From Sinotaia quadrata (taxonomy: Eukaryota > Mollusca > Gastropoda > Architaenioglossa > Viviparidae), in contig CM054182.1 in the NCBI GenBank assembly GCA_028829895.1, forward strand, positions 14,218,001 to 14,282,000: a stretch of DNA of 64,000 bases, in the 5' to 3' direction. How positions within the stretch are numbered: position 1 is the stretch's first letter; each line of letters opens with the position of its first letter. Made by a program: the position numbers and the translations under genes. Under the pieces are notes generated by a model. That model made no database searches. It saw only the letters and a program-made list of their open reading frames with translations, and was not told the origin of the DNA. Shown here in pieces: positions 10,647 through 20,394 of this stretch.

Positions 10647-11066
10647 CTAGCAACTAGCAGGACCTGGATAGCCCATGAGCTTAATAACTTGTGGATTTTT
10701 TCGATTGTTGGTGTTATGACAACATTTAAACTTTACTGGTAGACCATCTTCTTTCATCACAGACAATGACGTCAGTATAAGATGACATAAGAGTATCTCG
10801 AGTCTCAACAATGTCGGACTGAAAAAATTATTGTGATTTCTGACTTTGAAAGAAAGAAGATTCTTTTGGATGATTGGCCAGCCTCCCAATCCAGCTGCTT
10901 CCTTCTTTCTCTTCGCAACACCACTCACATAATTTCTACGCATTCTTGGTGGGTTGTCTGATGGTTCGTTTGATAATTCGTAGTTAGTGACAATTGGCAA
11001 AAATTTGCAAATTGGTGATAACTGACAATCACAATCTTCATAACAAAAAAGAGTAGAAACTATCAA
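10647..11066 (-). pseudogene. hAT transposase N-terminal fragment
   Basis: A 139-codon minus frame whose residues 44-60 read RNYVSGVAKRKKEAAGL and residues 81-84 FFSP. ZMYM1-like hAT proteins typically begin with a basic SGAxKRKK segment followed by a short hydrophobic FF motif, which supports the assignment. The first 40 residues and the segment after residue 90 do not match that pattern and may be leader sequence or frameshifted. Distance and orientation fit the C-terminal pieces at lower coordinates. Confidence 0.6.
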
Positions 11067-11604
11067 AATAACTTAACGTTAATATATTGGAAGTGGAAAT
11101 GAAGTGACAAGAGGAGACAAGATTTTATTAAGTTAAATAAGTTTGCCAAGTTAACTATCGAGTATTGACGTGGCGATATCTACTATTACTAACTGTAAGA
11201 AATTTGATTAACTATTTTTTTTAATAATTTATAACAATTTAGAAAATGACTAGATTATAAGATTGAGAGAGATTTCATATTAAAAATTAATATTAACTTT
11301 AGAAGACATAACAAATTCTTTGATAGTGACATAGTGTTGTAAAAAGCAGACGAATAAAAACAAACAATATATACAGGATGATGTAGGCATGCGTTAAAAT
11401 TAATTATTGATCTAACTTCTATAGCGCTCTGAGCTTAGTACCAATACAGACGCCAGACGTTTGTTTAAAAAATGTATTATTCTTCTTTGCAAAGTTTGCA
11501 GAATAGTTAGAACTTATAATATTATTAAGTAGTATTGCATTATTGTTATTACGTGGTCGTGATGTAGATTTTGTTTAAGGGTCGCCATGGATCCCCTGTT
11601 GCAC
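11067..11604. other. AT-rich leader of the hAT element
   Basis: Between the N-terminal transposase piece and the probable terminal region. Rich in TAATATT words, with no coding frame or further insertion recognised. Confidence 0.4.
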
Positions 11605-11652
11605 GGGACCCTAGGCAGATGCCTCGCTTGCCTAGACCCTAAAACGGCACTG
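11605..11652 (-). mobile_element. Probable hAT terminal region
   Basis: On the minus strand the end reads CAGTGCCGTTTTAGGGTCTA and continues with an imperfect hairpin (AGGCAAGCGAGGCATCTGCC) and GGGTCCC. A CAGxGCCG end followed by a GC-rich hairpin is typical of ZMYM1-like hAT families. The next 8 bases outside are ACAATCTA. Confidence 0.6.
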
Positions 11653-11699
11653 ACAATCTAACCTTAACTCCCTCATCTCTTTGGTGATCTGAAATTTCT

Positions 11700-11955
11700 A
11701 CGGCCAGACAGGCCAAGGCTTATCTAATCTGGTCCAAAGCTTGGCTGTGTGTGCGTGTGTGTGTGTGTGTACTGAAGTTTGATGCCCCGTCCGGGGCATA
11801 TCAGATGATTCAGATGACGTCAATAACTCACACTTAAGACTTAAGTTCTGCTTTCTGCGCAAAAAAGTTTCCGGACGTGGACCGATGTACGGGGTCCAAA
11901 TCCCTAGGGCGCAGGCAGGCGACTCACTCAAACAGTCAAGGCTAAAACACTTCAG
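11700..11955. other. Single-copy sequence with short GT run
   Basis: Mixed-composition DNA holding a (GT)n run at about 11744-11770. No gene recognised. Confidence 0.4.
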
Positions 11956-11959
11956 TATG

Positions 11960-12200
11960 TCATATCATGACAACGATCCACACATACATAAAGTCTATAT
12001 GTCAAACTATAATAATGACCCAAAGACCAGTATATCATACCAAGAAAATGCTCTAAACAAACTCAAAGAAAATATATCTATTATGACAACGACCCACACA
12101 TACATAAAGTCTATATGTCACACTATAATAATGACCCAAAGACCAGTATATCATACCAAGAAAATGCTCTAAACAAACTCAAAGAAAATATATCTATTAT
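11960..12200. repeat. Tandem repeat, 116-bp unit, about 2 copies
   Basis: ACACATACATAAAGTCTATA starts at 11980 and 12096. The TCTATTATGACAACGACC segment then repeats 116 bp further on, at 12193. Confidence 0.92.
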
Positions 12201-12450
12201 GACAACGACCAATACAAACACATAAAGCAATGCGTCATACCGCGACAACGACCCACACAAAACATAAATCAGCGCCTCATACCACGACAACAGCCCAAAC
12301 AAAACATAAATCAGCGCCTCATACCACAACAGCCCAAACAAAACAAAACAGCGCATCATACCGGTACAACGACGCACACAAACGCTTAAATCAGCACGTC
12401 ATACCGTGACAACGACCCACACAAAACATAATCGTGACATAGAACTACAC
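12201..12450. repeat. Minisatellite, about 41-bp unit, about 6 copies
   Basis: GACAACGACCCACACAAAAC then ATAAATCAGCGCCTCATACC. It shares ATGACAACGACCCACACA with the preceding 116-bp unit, so it is a shortened derivative of it. Confidence 0.88.
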
Positions 12451-12464
12451 AAACACGTCATTTC

Positions 12465-13533
12465 GGGAGTATTAGTAAGAGAAGGAAGAGAGGTGGGAGT
12501 AGTAGTAGGAGTAGAAATAGAAGTAGGAAGAGAAGGAGTGGTAGTAGGAGTAGGAGGAGTAGTAATAGAAGTAGGAGGAGTGATAGAAGTAGTAGGAGTA
12601 GGAGAAGTAGCAATAGAAGTAGTAGTAGGAGTGGGAGTTGTAGTAGTAGGAATTTAAATAGGAGGAGGAGTGTGAGTAGTAGTAGGAGTACAAGTAGTAT
12701 TATTAGAAATATTAGTAGGAAGAGTTTCATGAGAGGAGTAGGAGTACGACTAGAAGTAGTAGGGTGGTAGTAGCTGGAGTATGAGTAGTAGTAGTAATGT
12801 TACTAATAGAAGGAGTGATAGAAGGAGGAGCACTACGATTAGGTGTAGAAGTAGTACTAGTAGTATGAGGATGAGTGGGAGTAGTAGTAGTAGACGTGGT
12901 AATAGTAATAGGAGTATTAGTAACAGTAATAGTAGTAGTAGAAGCAGTAGGAGGAGGAGGAAGAATTGTATAATAGTAGTAGGAGTAGTAATAGGAGGAG
13001 TTTGTGTGGTAGTATCAGAAGGAAGAGGAGGAGAAGAGTATTAGCAGGAGTATGAGCTGTAATAGTAGGAGGAGGAGTAGCAGTATTAGTAGAAATGTTT
13101 GTAGTGGTACTGGTAGTAGGTATGATAGTAGTAGTGTCGGTATGAGAAGTAGTTGGAGTTGTAAGGGTAGGAGTAGATGAGTAGGTGTAGTAGTATGAGG
13201 TGTAGGAGTATTAGTTGTAGGAGTAGTAGTTGTAGTAGGAGGAGTGGTAGTAGTTGCAGATGTATGAGTAGTCGCAGTAGGATGAGTAGTAAGAGAAGAA
13301 GTAGAAGTAGGAAGAGAGGTGGGAGTATTAGTAGTAGTAGCGGTAGTAGTAGATGGAGGAGTGGTAGTGGTAGTAAGAGTAGGAGTACTGGAAGTAGTAA
13401 GTGTAATAGTAGGACTGGTAGCAGTAGCAGGAGGACTGTTAGTAGTTAGGAGTAGTAGTAGCGTAGGAATGGGAGTAGTAATAGTGGGAGTTATAGTAGT
13501 AGTAGAAGTAGTAGTAGTAGTAGTAACTTCTAA
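12465..13533. repeat. Imperfect AGT/AGG trinucleotide tract, 1.07 kb
   Basis: GTA, GGA and AGT triplets alternate without a fixed longer period, purine-rich on the plus strand with regularly placed T. Open frames on both strands (up to 183 codons of Thr/Leu/Pro-rich sequence at 13015-13566 minus, Ser/Arg-rich on plus) follow from triplet periodicity and are not called as genes. Confidence 0.93.
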
Positions 13534-13559
13534 ATTCACTTTCCATATTCTTTCATTTG

Positions 13560-13850
13560 TTTGCATTCTTTTATTTTGATCAGAATTGCCATGTGTTCGT
13601 GTGTATATTCAACTTCACTCTGTGTTCTTTTATTCTGATCAAATGCCTTATGTCGAAGTACATTATAAAACTTAGTTTGGGAATTGTTTCATTTTTAGAT
13701 CAACTGTCTAATATCGATGTGCATTATAAAATTTACTTTTGGAATTGTTTCATTTTGGATCAACTGTCTAATATCAGTGAGCATTATAAAATTTACTTTT
13801 GGCATTGTTTCATTTGGTCATACCTTCCGTATGTCTGAGTTCATTTTGTT
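13560..13850. repeat. Minisatellite, 60-bp unit, 3-5 copies
   Basis: GATCAACTGTCTAATATC then GCATTATAAAATTTACTTTT and GGAATTGTTTCATTTT. The two central copies are near identical; outer copies are diverged. Confidence 0.88.
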
Positions 13851-14117
13851 ACTGTGTGCTTTTTATAGTCATCACAAGTTTACTAGAAGTGCATTTTGGG
13901 GAAAAAGCAGTAATATAAGGTGTTGTATAAAATTGTATATCCTTTTGTCTACTAGTACAGTTATACTCTAAAAACAATAATATTATGTAAATGTAAATAT
14001 GCATTCTTTAAATAAGAAAAGCCATAGTTTAGCATTCACAAGCCTTTTGTTCAGTATTAAACATGCCTTCTCAACTATTAATTGTCTCGGTCATTCATAA
14101 AAATGTATTGATTCTTC
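13851..14117. other. AT-rich single-copy stretch
   Basis: No gene, RNA or array recognised. Confidence 0.4.
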
Positions 14118-14300
14118 AGTCATTTGGACAAATGTCGTTTATTAGTGCACAATTTTTTTAAAGTCAAAGTTTCATTGTCATTTGTACAAATGTCGTTTGT
14201 TATTGCACAATTTTAAAGGTCAAAGTTTCATTGTCATTTGTACAAATGTCGTTTGTTATTGAACAATTTTAGAGGTCACAGTTTCATTGTCATTTGTGTA
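14118..14300. repeat. Tandem repeat, 56-58 bp unit, 3 copies
   Basis: TCATTTGTACAAATGTCGTT heads copies at 14120, 14178 and 14234, each ending near GTCAAAGTTTCATTG. It contains the palindrome TTTGTACAAA. Confidence 0.9.
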
Positions 14301-14384
14301 CAGTTTTAATCAGTAACTTCTAAAATGCCATTTCTTTCAATCAGTTAAAACAATTTCCATTATGATTATGCAGTGTTACTGTCA

Positions 14385-15005
14385 GTCATAAGGAATGACA
14401 TAACACAATTGTACATTGTTTCTGTATATTATAAAGAATGACAAATGCATATGTGTACATTGTTTCTGTACATATTATGTCATAACACAATAATACAGTA
14501 TTTCTGTATATAATAGGTCATAGCATAATAATATTGCTTATGTATATAATATGTCATAACACAATAACACATTTTTCTGTATATAATGTCATAACACACA
14601 GTGTTCTGTATATAATACGTCATAACACACTAACACATTGTTTCCGTATATAATATGGCATAACACAATAACACATATTTCTGTATATAATATGTCATAA
14701 CACAATAACACATTTTTCTGTATATAATATGTCATAACACATTAACACAGTGTTTCTGTATATAATACGTCATAACACACTAACTCATTGTTTCCGTATA
14801 TAATAGGTCATAACACAATAACACATTTTTCTGTATATGTCAGAACACTTTTTTCTCTATATAATGTCACACAATAACACAATGTTTATGTAATATGTAA
14901 AGACACACTAACACATTGTTTCTGTATATAATACGTCATAACACATTAACACATTGTTTCTGTAGATAAAACGTCATAACACTCTAACAAATTGTTTCCG
15001 TATAT
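14385..15005. repeat. Minisatellite, about 37-bp unit, about 16 copies
   Basis: ATAACACAATAACACATTTT then TCTGTATATAATATGTC, with frequent short deletions giving units of 28-40 bp. Confidence 0.9.
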
Positions 15006-15091
15006 AATAAGGAATGTCATGAAAAATGCATTCTATCACAATGCAAAATGTCCATCTACAATTCTACATTTCAATTCTTGTTTTATTATAT

Positions 15092-15142
15092 CTGTGTGCG
15101 TGCGTGCGTGCGTGTGTGTGTGTGTGTGCGTGTGTGTGTGTA
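15092..15142. repeat. (GT)n / (GTGC)n microsatellite
   Basis: Alternating TGTGTGCG and TG dinucleotides. Purine-pyrimidine alternation is compatible with Z-DNA. Confidence 0.93.
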
Positions 15143-15419
15143 ATTCAAATTCTGAAATAAACGTAAAGATGTGTCTTGAGTAATGTATATATTAGAAAAA
15201 CTCTCAGTACAATTACTTAAAAAGGAATCTCAATTGCATATATGAAAGGTTTTCTAAAATAAATTTTCATTTCAAGTGACTTTTTTAAACGTAATATATT
15301 CATAATTTAAAATTTAGGACGATAATTATAAATTTTTAAAAAAGAATACTTGTATTAAAATCAAGGTAATATTTATTTTACAGAGCCTAAATTAATTGCC
15401 ATTCGTTAGAGTGAATTCC
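15143..15419. other. AT-rich single-copy stretch
   Basis: Nothing recognised. Confidence 0.4.
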
Positions 15420-15605
15420 TACTCTAAATATATGAATTAACGGTCTGTGCAGTTGTGCGCTGGCATTTACAAAATGGTGGTGTGTTTGTTATTGCCAAGA
15501 AGATGGCTGCAAAACGTTCTCCATTGAAACTGTCAGTTGGTCGACAAGCACAGCGTGTGGCTGGAAGAAAAGCTGTTCCTTTAGCAGGCTCCTTTTGGCT
15601 ACCAA

Positions 15606-15621
15606 CAGCGCCCTCTGCTGG
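15606..15621 (-). promoter_or_regulatory. CTCF-type binding motif
   Basis: The minus strand reads CCAGCAGAGGGCGCTG, an exact match to the core of the animal CTCF consensus (CCASYAGRKGGCRSY). CTCF and this motif are conserved across bilaterians, where bound sites act in insulation and looping. Occupancy is not known from sequence. Confidence 0.6.
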
Positions 15622-15863
15622 ATCCAGGCGTCTGTTGCATTAGTTCCGCTGGCGGCGCGCGCAGAGATATCGTAGAAAGTTCCGCCCACCATCTCGATGG
15701 TTGTGCCCCTTGGGTGCTACTGCAAGATGCTGACGTTGGCGAGGTCATGTGAAGGCCGAATTACTAAAACTGGTCACTTATGTTTTGCTTTATTTCCGCT
15801 GTTATTCTGTTTCGATCAGTAGTCGGTTGACTGGCATTGCGTGTTTTGTCACTGGCGTGCGAT

Positions 15864-15874
15864 AAGATGGCGGC
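15864..15874 (+). promoter_or_regulatory. YY1/Pho-type motif
   Basis: AAGATGGCGGC is the YY1 consensus. A weaker relative, AAGATGGCTGC, lies at 15500-15510 in the same island. Confidence 0.45.
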
Positions 15875-16415
15875 GACTGTGAAGCAGACATCAAAGAGTA
15901 TCCATCTCTAGAAAGTTGTTGATTTATGGCAGCCATGTGAGGTCGGGAACGGTGAAGCAGTATCCACCCCCCTCCTTAAGATGTGCACCTCTCTTTCTCT
16001 TTTTTTCCTCCAGCAATGCACAACATTCCATCCCGTCTCTCGCCTTCCTCGCCAATGGCAGCCCTGAGCTTCAAAGGGCCTGCTGTATATCCGTATGTCA
16101 CTCTCACGCTACTGCTAGCTTCATCTTGGCACAGCAGGCAACAAATGAAAACAGACATGTCTTTAAAACTCGCTCAGTACTCAAGTGTTCCGTCTGTCCT
16201 GAGTCCCGGGGGTTCCGCTTGAACAAAACAGCTTTGACATGCATGTACATACAGTTTCTCATGACGCCCATTAAGCATCAGATTGAATTCTCCATCTTGG
16301 AAATGGGATCAGGCGTTTATAATCGGAACAGACTGCCTCTCTTTCATTTGTCTAGCTCGCTTACTCGCCCTCTAGTATTTTTTCTCTCTCAATAAAGATA
16401 CAAGGGGCTAAGAGC

Positions 16416-16523
16416 ATGATTTAGCGTACTGGCTATAGGAGCTACATCTAATGTTCAAATCTGATTGTTATGATTTAGCGTGCTGGCTATAGGAGCTACA
16501 TCTAATGTTCAAATCTCGTTGTT
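16416..16523. repeat. 54-bp tandem duplication
   Basis: ATGATTTAGCGTACTGGCTA at 16416 and the same with G for A at 16470; the copies are nearly identical. It contains TAGCGTGCTGG and GTTCAAATC, reminiscent of tRNA A and B boxes. Confidence 0.9.
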
Positions 16524-16609
16524 TGAAATACGATTGTTGTGCACGCTTACAATGTCTATGAGCGAAGTTCACACGCCATAACTTTATCAAACAAATGCAA
16601 GTGATTTAT

Positions 16610-17100
16610 CGGATGCCAAATCTTTGGTCAGACGTCATGGTTTTGTCAGATGCCAATGACTTTATCAGTCACATTGACTTCAGCAGACTCAAAGTTATCA
16701 CACACTGATTTCAACAGACTCAAATAAAGTAATCAGACACAAAAACTTCAGCAGACTCAAATAAAGTTATCAGACTGATTTCAACAGACTCAAATAAAGT
16801 TATCGGACTGATTTCAACAGACTCAATTAAAGTTATCAGACACAAAAACTTCAGCAGACTCAAATAAAGTTATCAGACTGATTTCAACAGACTCAAATAA
16901 ATTTATCGGACTGATTTCAACAGACTCAATTAAAGTTATCAGACACAAAAACTTCAGCAGACTCAAATAAAGTTATCAGACTGATTTCAACAGACTCAAA
17001 TAATGTTATCATACACATTGACTTCAGCAAACTCAAATAAACTCCTCATCAGACACATTGACGTCAGCAGACTCAAATGATTTGATCAAACTCACTGCAT
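16610..17100. repeat. Higher-order minisatellite, 33-34 bp monomers in 103-bp blocks
   Basis: Monomer TTATCAGACTGATTTCAACA plus GACTCAAATAAAG. The variant ACACAAAAACTTCAGCAG recurs at 16737, 16840 and 16943, an exact 103-bp step of three monomers. Edge copies are degenerate. Confidence 0.92.
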
Positions 17101-17140
17101 ATGACTTTATATATGCCGAAACCTACACTGATACCAATGA

Positions 17141-17182
17141 CATTACAACATACAACATTACAACATACAACATTACAACATA
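17141..17182. repeat. 15-bp tandem repeat, 3 copies
   Basis: CATTACAACATACAA repeats. Confidence 0.9.
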
Positions 17183-17600
17183 CTTACTGAATTTATGAGG
17201 CTTTCTTGATTTTATCACTCACTCAATTCCTTTTAGACGCCTATGACTGCTACACACATGACTTACCAGATGCCCTGTACTATTAGGTGCAGTAGTGTAA
17301 CTTCGAATATTACCCACAGGCACCTGCATAAAATTTAAAGTGCCTCCACAAACCCACTTTTTGCTCATGCACACACATGCACTCGCATGCATGCACAAAC
17401 ATGCGCACACGTGCAGTCTCTCTCTCCACAAAGAACCAGCTTGCCATGCGCCCTTAGAAAATGTGATCATATTGTATATTTTCTTCAAATTTCGTGTACA
17501 ATTCTTTCTGGAAGGAACAAAATAAATGGGCCCCTTCTAACCCTTCTGTTGAAAGGTTCCCAAGCACTGCGAGTGCTTCAGGGGAAGTAGTTACACCACT
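17183..17600. other. Single-copy sequence, no gene recognised
   Basis: Mixed-composition DNA with a short CA/TGCA-rich stretch at about 17360-17415. Overlapping short frames on both strands match nothing known to me. Confidence 0.4.
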
Positions 17601-17601
17601 G

Positions 17602-17770
17602 AACATACGTCAGATCTGTTGCTACACGCCCATCATATATACAACATACGTCAGATCTGTTGCTACACGCCCATCATATATACAACATACGTCAGATCTG
17701 TTGCTACACGCCCATCATATATACAACATACGTCAGATCTGTTGCTACACGCCCATCATATATACAACAC
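17602..17770. repeat. Minisatellite, 41-bp unit, 4 copies
   Basis: ACATACGTCAGATCTGTTGC then TACACGCCCATCATATATAC, with CGTCAGATCT at 17608, 17649, 17690 and 17731. Copies are identical. Confidence 0.96.
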
Positions 17771-17937
17771 TCTAATCAGATGCCTTTGTCGTTGTCAAAT
17801 GTTTATAATTTCATCAAAAGCCCATGATTTTACAATATACCCATGAGATTTACAATTATCAGATGTCATCATTACCATACGCACAAAACTTCAAATACGG
17901 ATTTCAGTTACTTAACCTGGCAATAATGATTTTATAT

Positions 17938-18345
17938 ATGTGGTGACATTATCAAACGTTAATTATTTGACAGGTGTAATGAAATTACCAGATGTTAATG
18001 ATTTGACAGATGTAGTGCTATTATCATACGCTAATTATTCGACAGCTGTAGTGACATTATCAACTGTCAATGATTCGACAGATGTAATGGCATTATTAGA
18101 CGTTAATGAATCGATAGATGTAATGACATTATCAGACAATTATTCAACAGAAGTAATGACATTATCAGACATTAATTATCGACAGATATAATGACATTAT
18201 AAGACGTTAATGATTCGACATATGTAATATCATTATTAGACGTTAATGATTTGACAGATGTAATGGCATTATCAGACAATTATTCAACAGATGTAATGAC
18301 ATTATCAGACATTAATTGTTCGACAGATGTAATGATATTATTAGA
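17938..18345. repeat. Minisatellite, about 36-bp unit, about 11 copies
   Basis: GACATTATCAGACGTTAATG then ATTCGACAGATGTAAT, with numerous substitutions. Confidence 0.88.
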
Positions 18346-18628
18346 CGCTTATACTGGTCCTATTAGGATTGTCCTCTTGTCTGAAAATACAACGCCCATG
18401 CACATATATGCACTATTTCCCATGTTTTAATTTACCTGTGCATTCAGAAAAGAAAATTAATCACTGCATAAGAAATGCAGTCAGAAATAAAAAAGAGAAT
18501 TATATTAAAACAACAGCAACAATATATTCATTAATAAAATGAAGAGAATAAGACAACAGTCACAATGCATTCACAAGTAAAATACATACACAGACTAAGA
18601 CAACAGTACTCACAATGTATTCACGTTC
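18346..18628. other. AT-rich single-copy stretch
   Basis: No gene recognised. It directly precedes a dispersed-repeat start. Confidence 0.4.
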
Positions 18629-19720
18629 TGTGACAGAGTAAATTTGCTCCTCCCTATTTTAAATTTAAATTGTTATATACATTGCTAAATTGTCAGAGTA
18701 ACCCGACCTTGGGCACTCCTTATGGTGTTATTTTTAAAAGTGTTTGAGTTGAAGTAAACAGTTCCAGGCAAGAACATTCTAGATGTCTGACGTAATGCAA
18801 ACAGAATGAGTAGTTTTCTATTATTCAATGATTACGATTTGTGAGAATGAGACCAGTCAATGGGCTGAGATTAAAAAGTTACTTGCTGTAGAAAATTATA
18901 TTCTCTGATCACTTTGAATTTGAGTGAGAATGGAGAAGTCCGGCTTTGAAAAGCAGCCATTAGCTTGATGGTGAGTTAAAACTGACTGATTGAGAGAGAA
19001 TGGACATAGAAACATTTCATGCATTTTCGCTATTTATGTTATACTTGTGTTTATGTAGAGATTACATATGTGAGTTGACTTTTATTACTGCAAGTATTGA
19101 ACTAGGCTGTTCACATGTAGTTTGCTAAGAAAATGTAACATTGCTTGATATGCTGTATTTATTTTGCCATGTGTGTATCAGGTTAATAAATACTGTTGCA
19201 GGAAATTGTAAGTTGAGGATGGAGTTATATTATGATAAACAGGAAACTTAGATTTGCTAATTGGTTGTAATATGCACTGAACAAGTGGCCTTTTGACTTT
19301 AAGTTTCAAGTTTTGTGTTCCCAGTTACACTCCACATGTTCACTGGTCATAAATCTGTATGATCAGGAATGCATATGAATGTCTGTTGTGGTGTGTGTAA
19401 AGCATGAATAAGTACGCTACACACCCTTGATATGTATATGCTGGACACATTGGGAGAATTCTAGTATACTGAAGATGCTAGAATTACTCTAATCATCATG
19501 TTCTCTTTGAAGGAACAAACATAGTGAGGAGAGCCCTCAAGCAGTTTGAGAAGAAAGTGTGCATCAAATTTTCCACACTGTGGGGAGAGAGACATTTTGA
19601 CATTGTGACATTGTTTCAAGGCTAGTGAAAGACTGTAGCAGCGCATAATCCAGGTCATGCCAAAAATTACAATAACCTACCTCTAATAACTCTATTTCCA
19701 TTCTCTGATAGGACTAACCT
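18629..19720 (+). mobile_element. Partial copy of the LTR-like family
   Basis: Begins TGTGACAGAGTAAATTTGCT and is collinear for about 430 bp with 20395-20840, and for about 280 bp with the minus strand at 10158-9880 (shared blocks include GAGTAGTTTTCTATTAT and CCAATGGGCTGAGAT-like sequence). An AATAAA with GTTGCAGGAAATTG at about 19184-19205 resembles the poly(A)-signal region of the copy at 28758-29165. Near the end, ACCTACCTCTAATAACTC (19675 on) matches the 9284-10158 copy, where about 0.7 kb less separates the two blocks. No matching CA end is found, so this copy is rearranged or truncated. Confidence 0.65.
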
Positions 19721-19754
19721 ATATCTTGTTATTTTTTTTATATTTTTCTATTTC

Positions 19755-19795
19755 TTTTTTTTTTTTTTTTTTTTTTGGGGGGGGGGGGGGGGGGG
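19755..19795. repeat. T22-G19 homopolymer junction
   Basis: An uninterrupted T run (19755-19776) abuts an uninterrupted G run (19777-19795). It lies at the 3-prime side of the LINE fragment in LINE orientation. It may reflect slippage, or an assembly or sequencing artefact. Confidence 0.9.
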
Positions 19796-19799
19796 CTTA

Positions 19800-20394
19800 G
19801 CCTACGGTTATGGGCAGCCCATGAGTGTGTGTGTAGAGAATTAACATCTTGCACATCTCCCAACAAAAAGTCACAGGAATCCCCTTGAAAGATTTCACAT
19901 TTTAATTTTATGTCTGCAATCTCTATATTGCATGTTGCATGTGAGGGTGGTTTTCCTGTTCTTAATTGATTCTTGAATTAGGTTCTGTACTGATGGTGCT
20001 AACTTGTTCATTTTTATTGTTTCAAGTATGCTTGAATGTGGGACGGAATCATTGGCCTTTTGGTAGTCAATCCATGCCATTGCAATATTTGTACTTAATT
20101 TTTTGCTGTAAGTAACTATGGACTTATCAATTGCCAATTGGTCCTTTGTTCCAATGATGCCTGGTCTAGCAAACTTTTAGTTCATTGGTTTGTTGTTTCA
20201 AGGTGAGTCATGATTTTGTCATTATAATTCCTGATACTAATGTCCAGGTAGTTGATAGGCATGTGATTGAATGATAGTCCCTTGATGTTGTGCCTTTCTC
20301 TGACCTGTTTTTCCTTTTATCATCCAGGTTGGTAAGCTTTCTGGATTGCTTATTATGTCTTGCAGTTCTTCAGCAAATTTACTATGTAAGGAGG
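19800..20394 (-). pseudogene. LINE reverse transcriptase fragment
   Basis: Non-LTR reverse transcriptase copies element RNA at its target. In minus orientation, frames carry NPESLPTWMIKGKT (near 20340), an NYRPITCLP-like DYHSITCLSTT (near 20270), GIIGTKDQLAIDK (about 20120-20160), the motif A block AWIDYQKANDSVPHS (about 20020-20070) and, after a frameshift, IFQGDS (near 19890), the motif B block of RT. The YxDD catalytic block and everything after are missing; the sequence runs into the homopolymer junction. Motif A keeps its Asp, but several frameshifts and stops make it inactive. No endonuclease is seen. Same family as the fragment at 46730-47640. Confidence 0.85.

Larger units (their letters stand above)
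8839..11652 (-). mobile_element. Degenerate hAT transposon (ZMYM1/DUF4371-like), nested insertion inside
   Basis: Reading the minus strand there is a probable terminal region (11652 down), an N-terminal transposase piece (about 10950-10800), a middle piece (about 10480-10159), a foreign 875-bp element (10158-9284) and the C-terminal dimerisation domain (9283-8839). Order and orientation agree with one hAT gene. Most of the central catalytic and DUF4371 region is missing and the remaining pieces carry frameshifts and stops, so the element is dead. The left end is not identified; 8839 is only the transposase stop codon. Confidence 0.72.
15420..16400. other. GC-richer complex island, about 1 kb
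   Basis: The largest stretch of high-complexity DNA in the first third of the window. It carries a CTCF-type motif (15606-15621) and two YY1-type motifs (15500-15510, 15864-15874), a GCGGCGCGCGC block at about 15652, and an AATAAA at 16391. Plus frames at 15455-15643 and 15916-16395 (159 codons) have no recognisable domain. It could be a promoter/insulator or an exon of an unrecognised gene. Motif content favours a regulatory reading, but this is inference. Confidence 0.45.

Noticed and set aside
13015..13566. 183-codon Thr/Leu-rich minus frame
   Set aside because: It translates the AGT/AGG triplet tract, and the opposite strand is open too.
15916..16395. 159-codon plus frame in the island at 15.4-16.4 kb
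   Set aside because: Overlapping frames on both strands, no domain, and composition that drifts along its length; not enough for a gene call.
16416..16523. Possible tRNA or tRNA-derived SINE (TAGCGTGCTGG and GTTCAAATC)
   Set aside because: The distance between the box-like words is too short for a tRNA, no acceptor stem pairs, and the unit is a simple 54-bp duplication.
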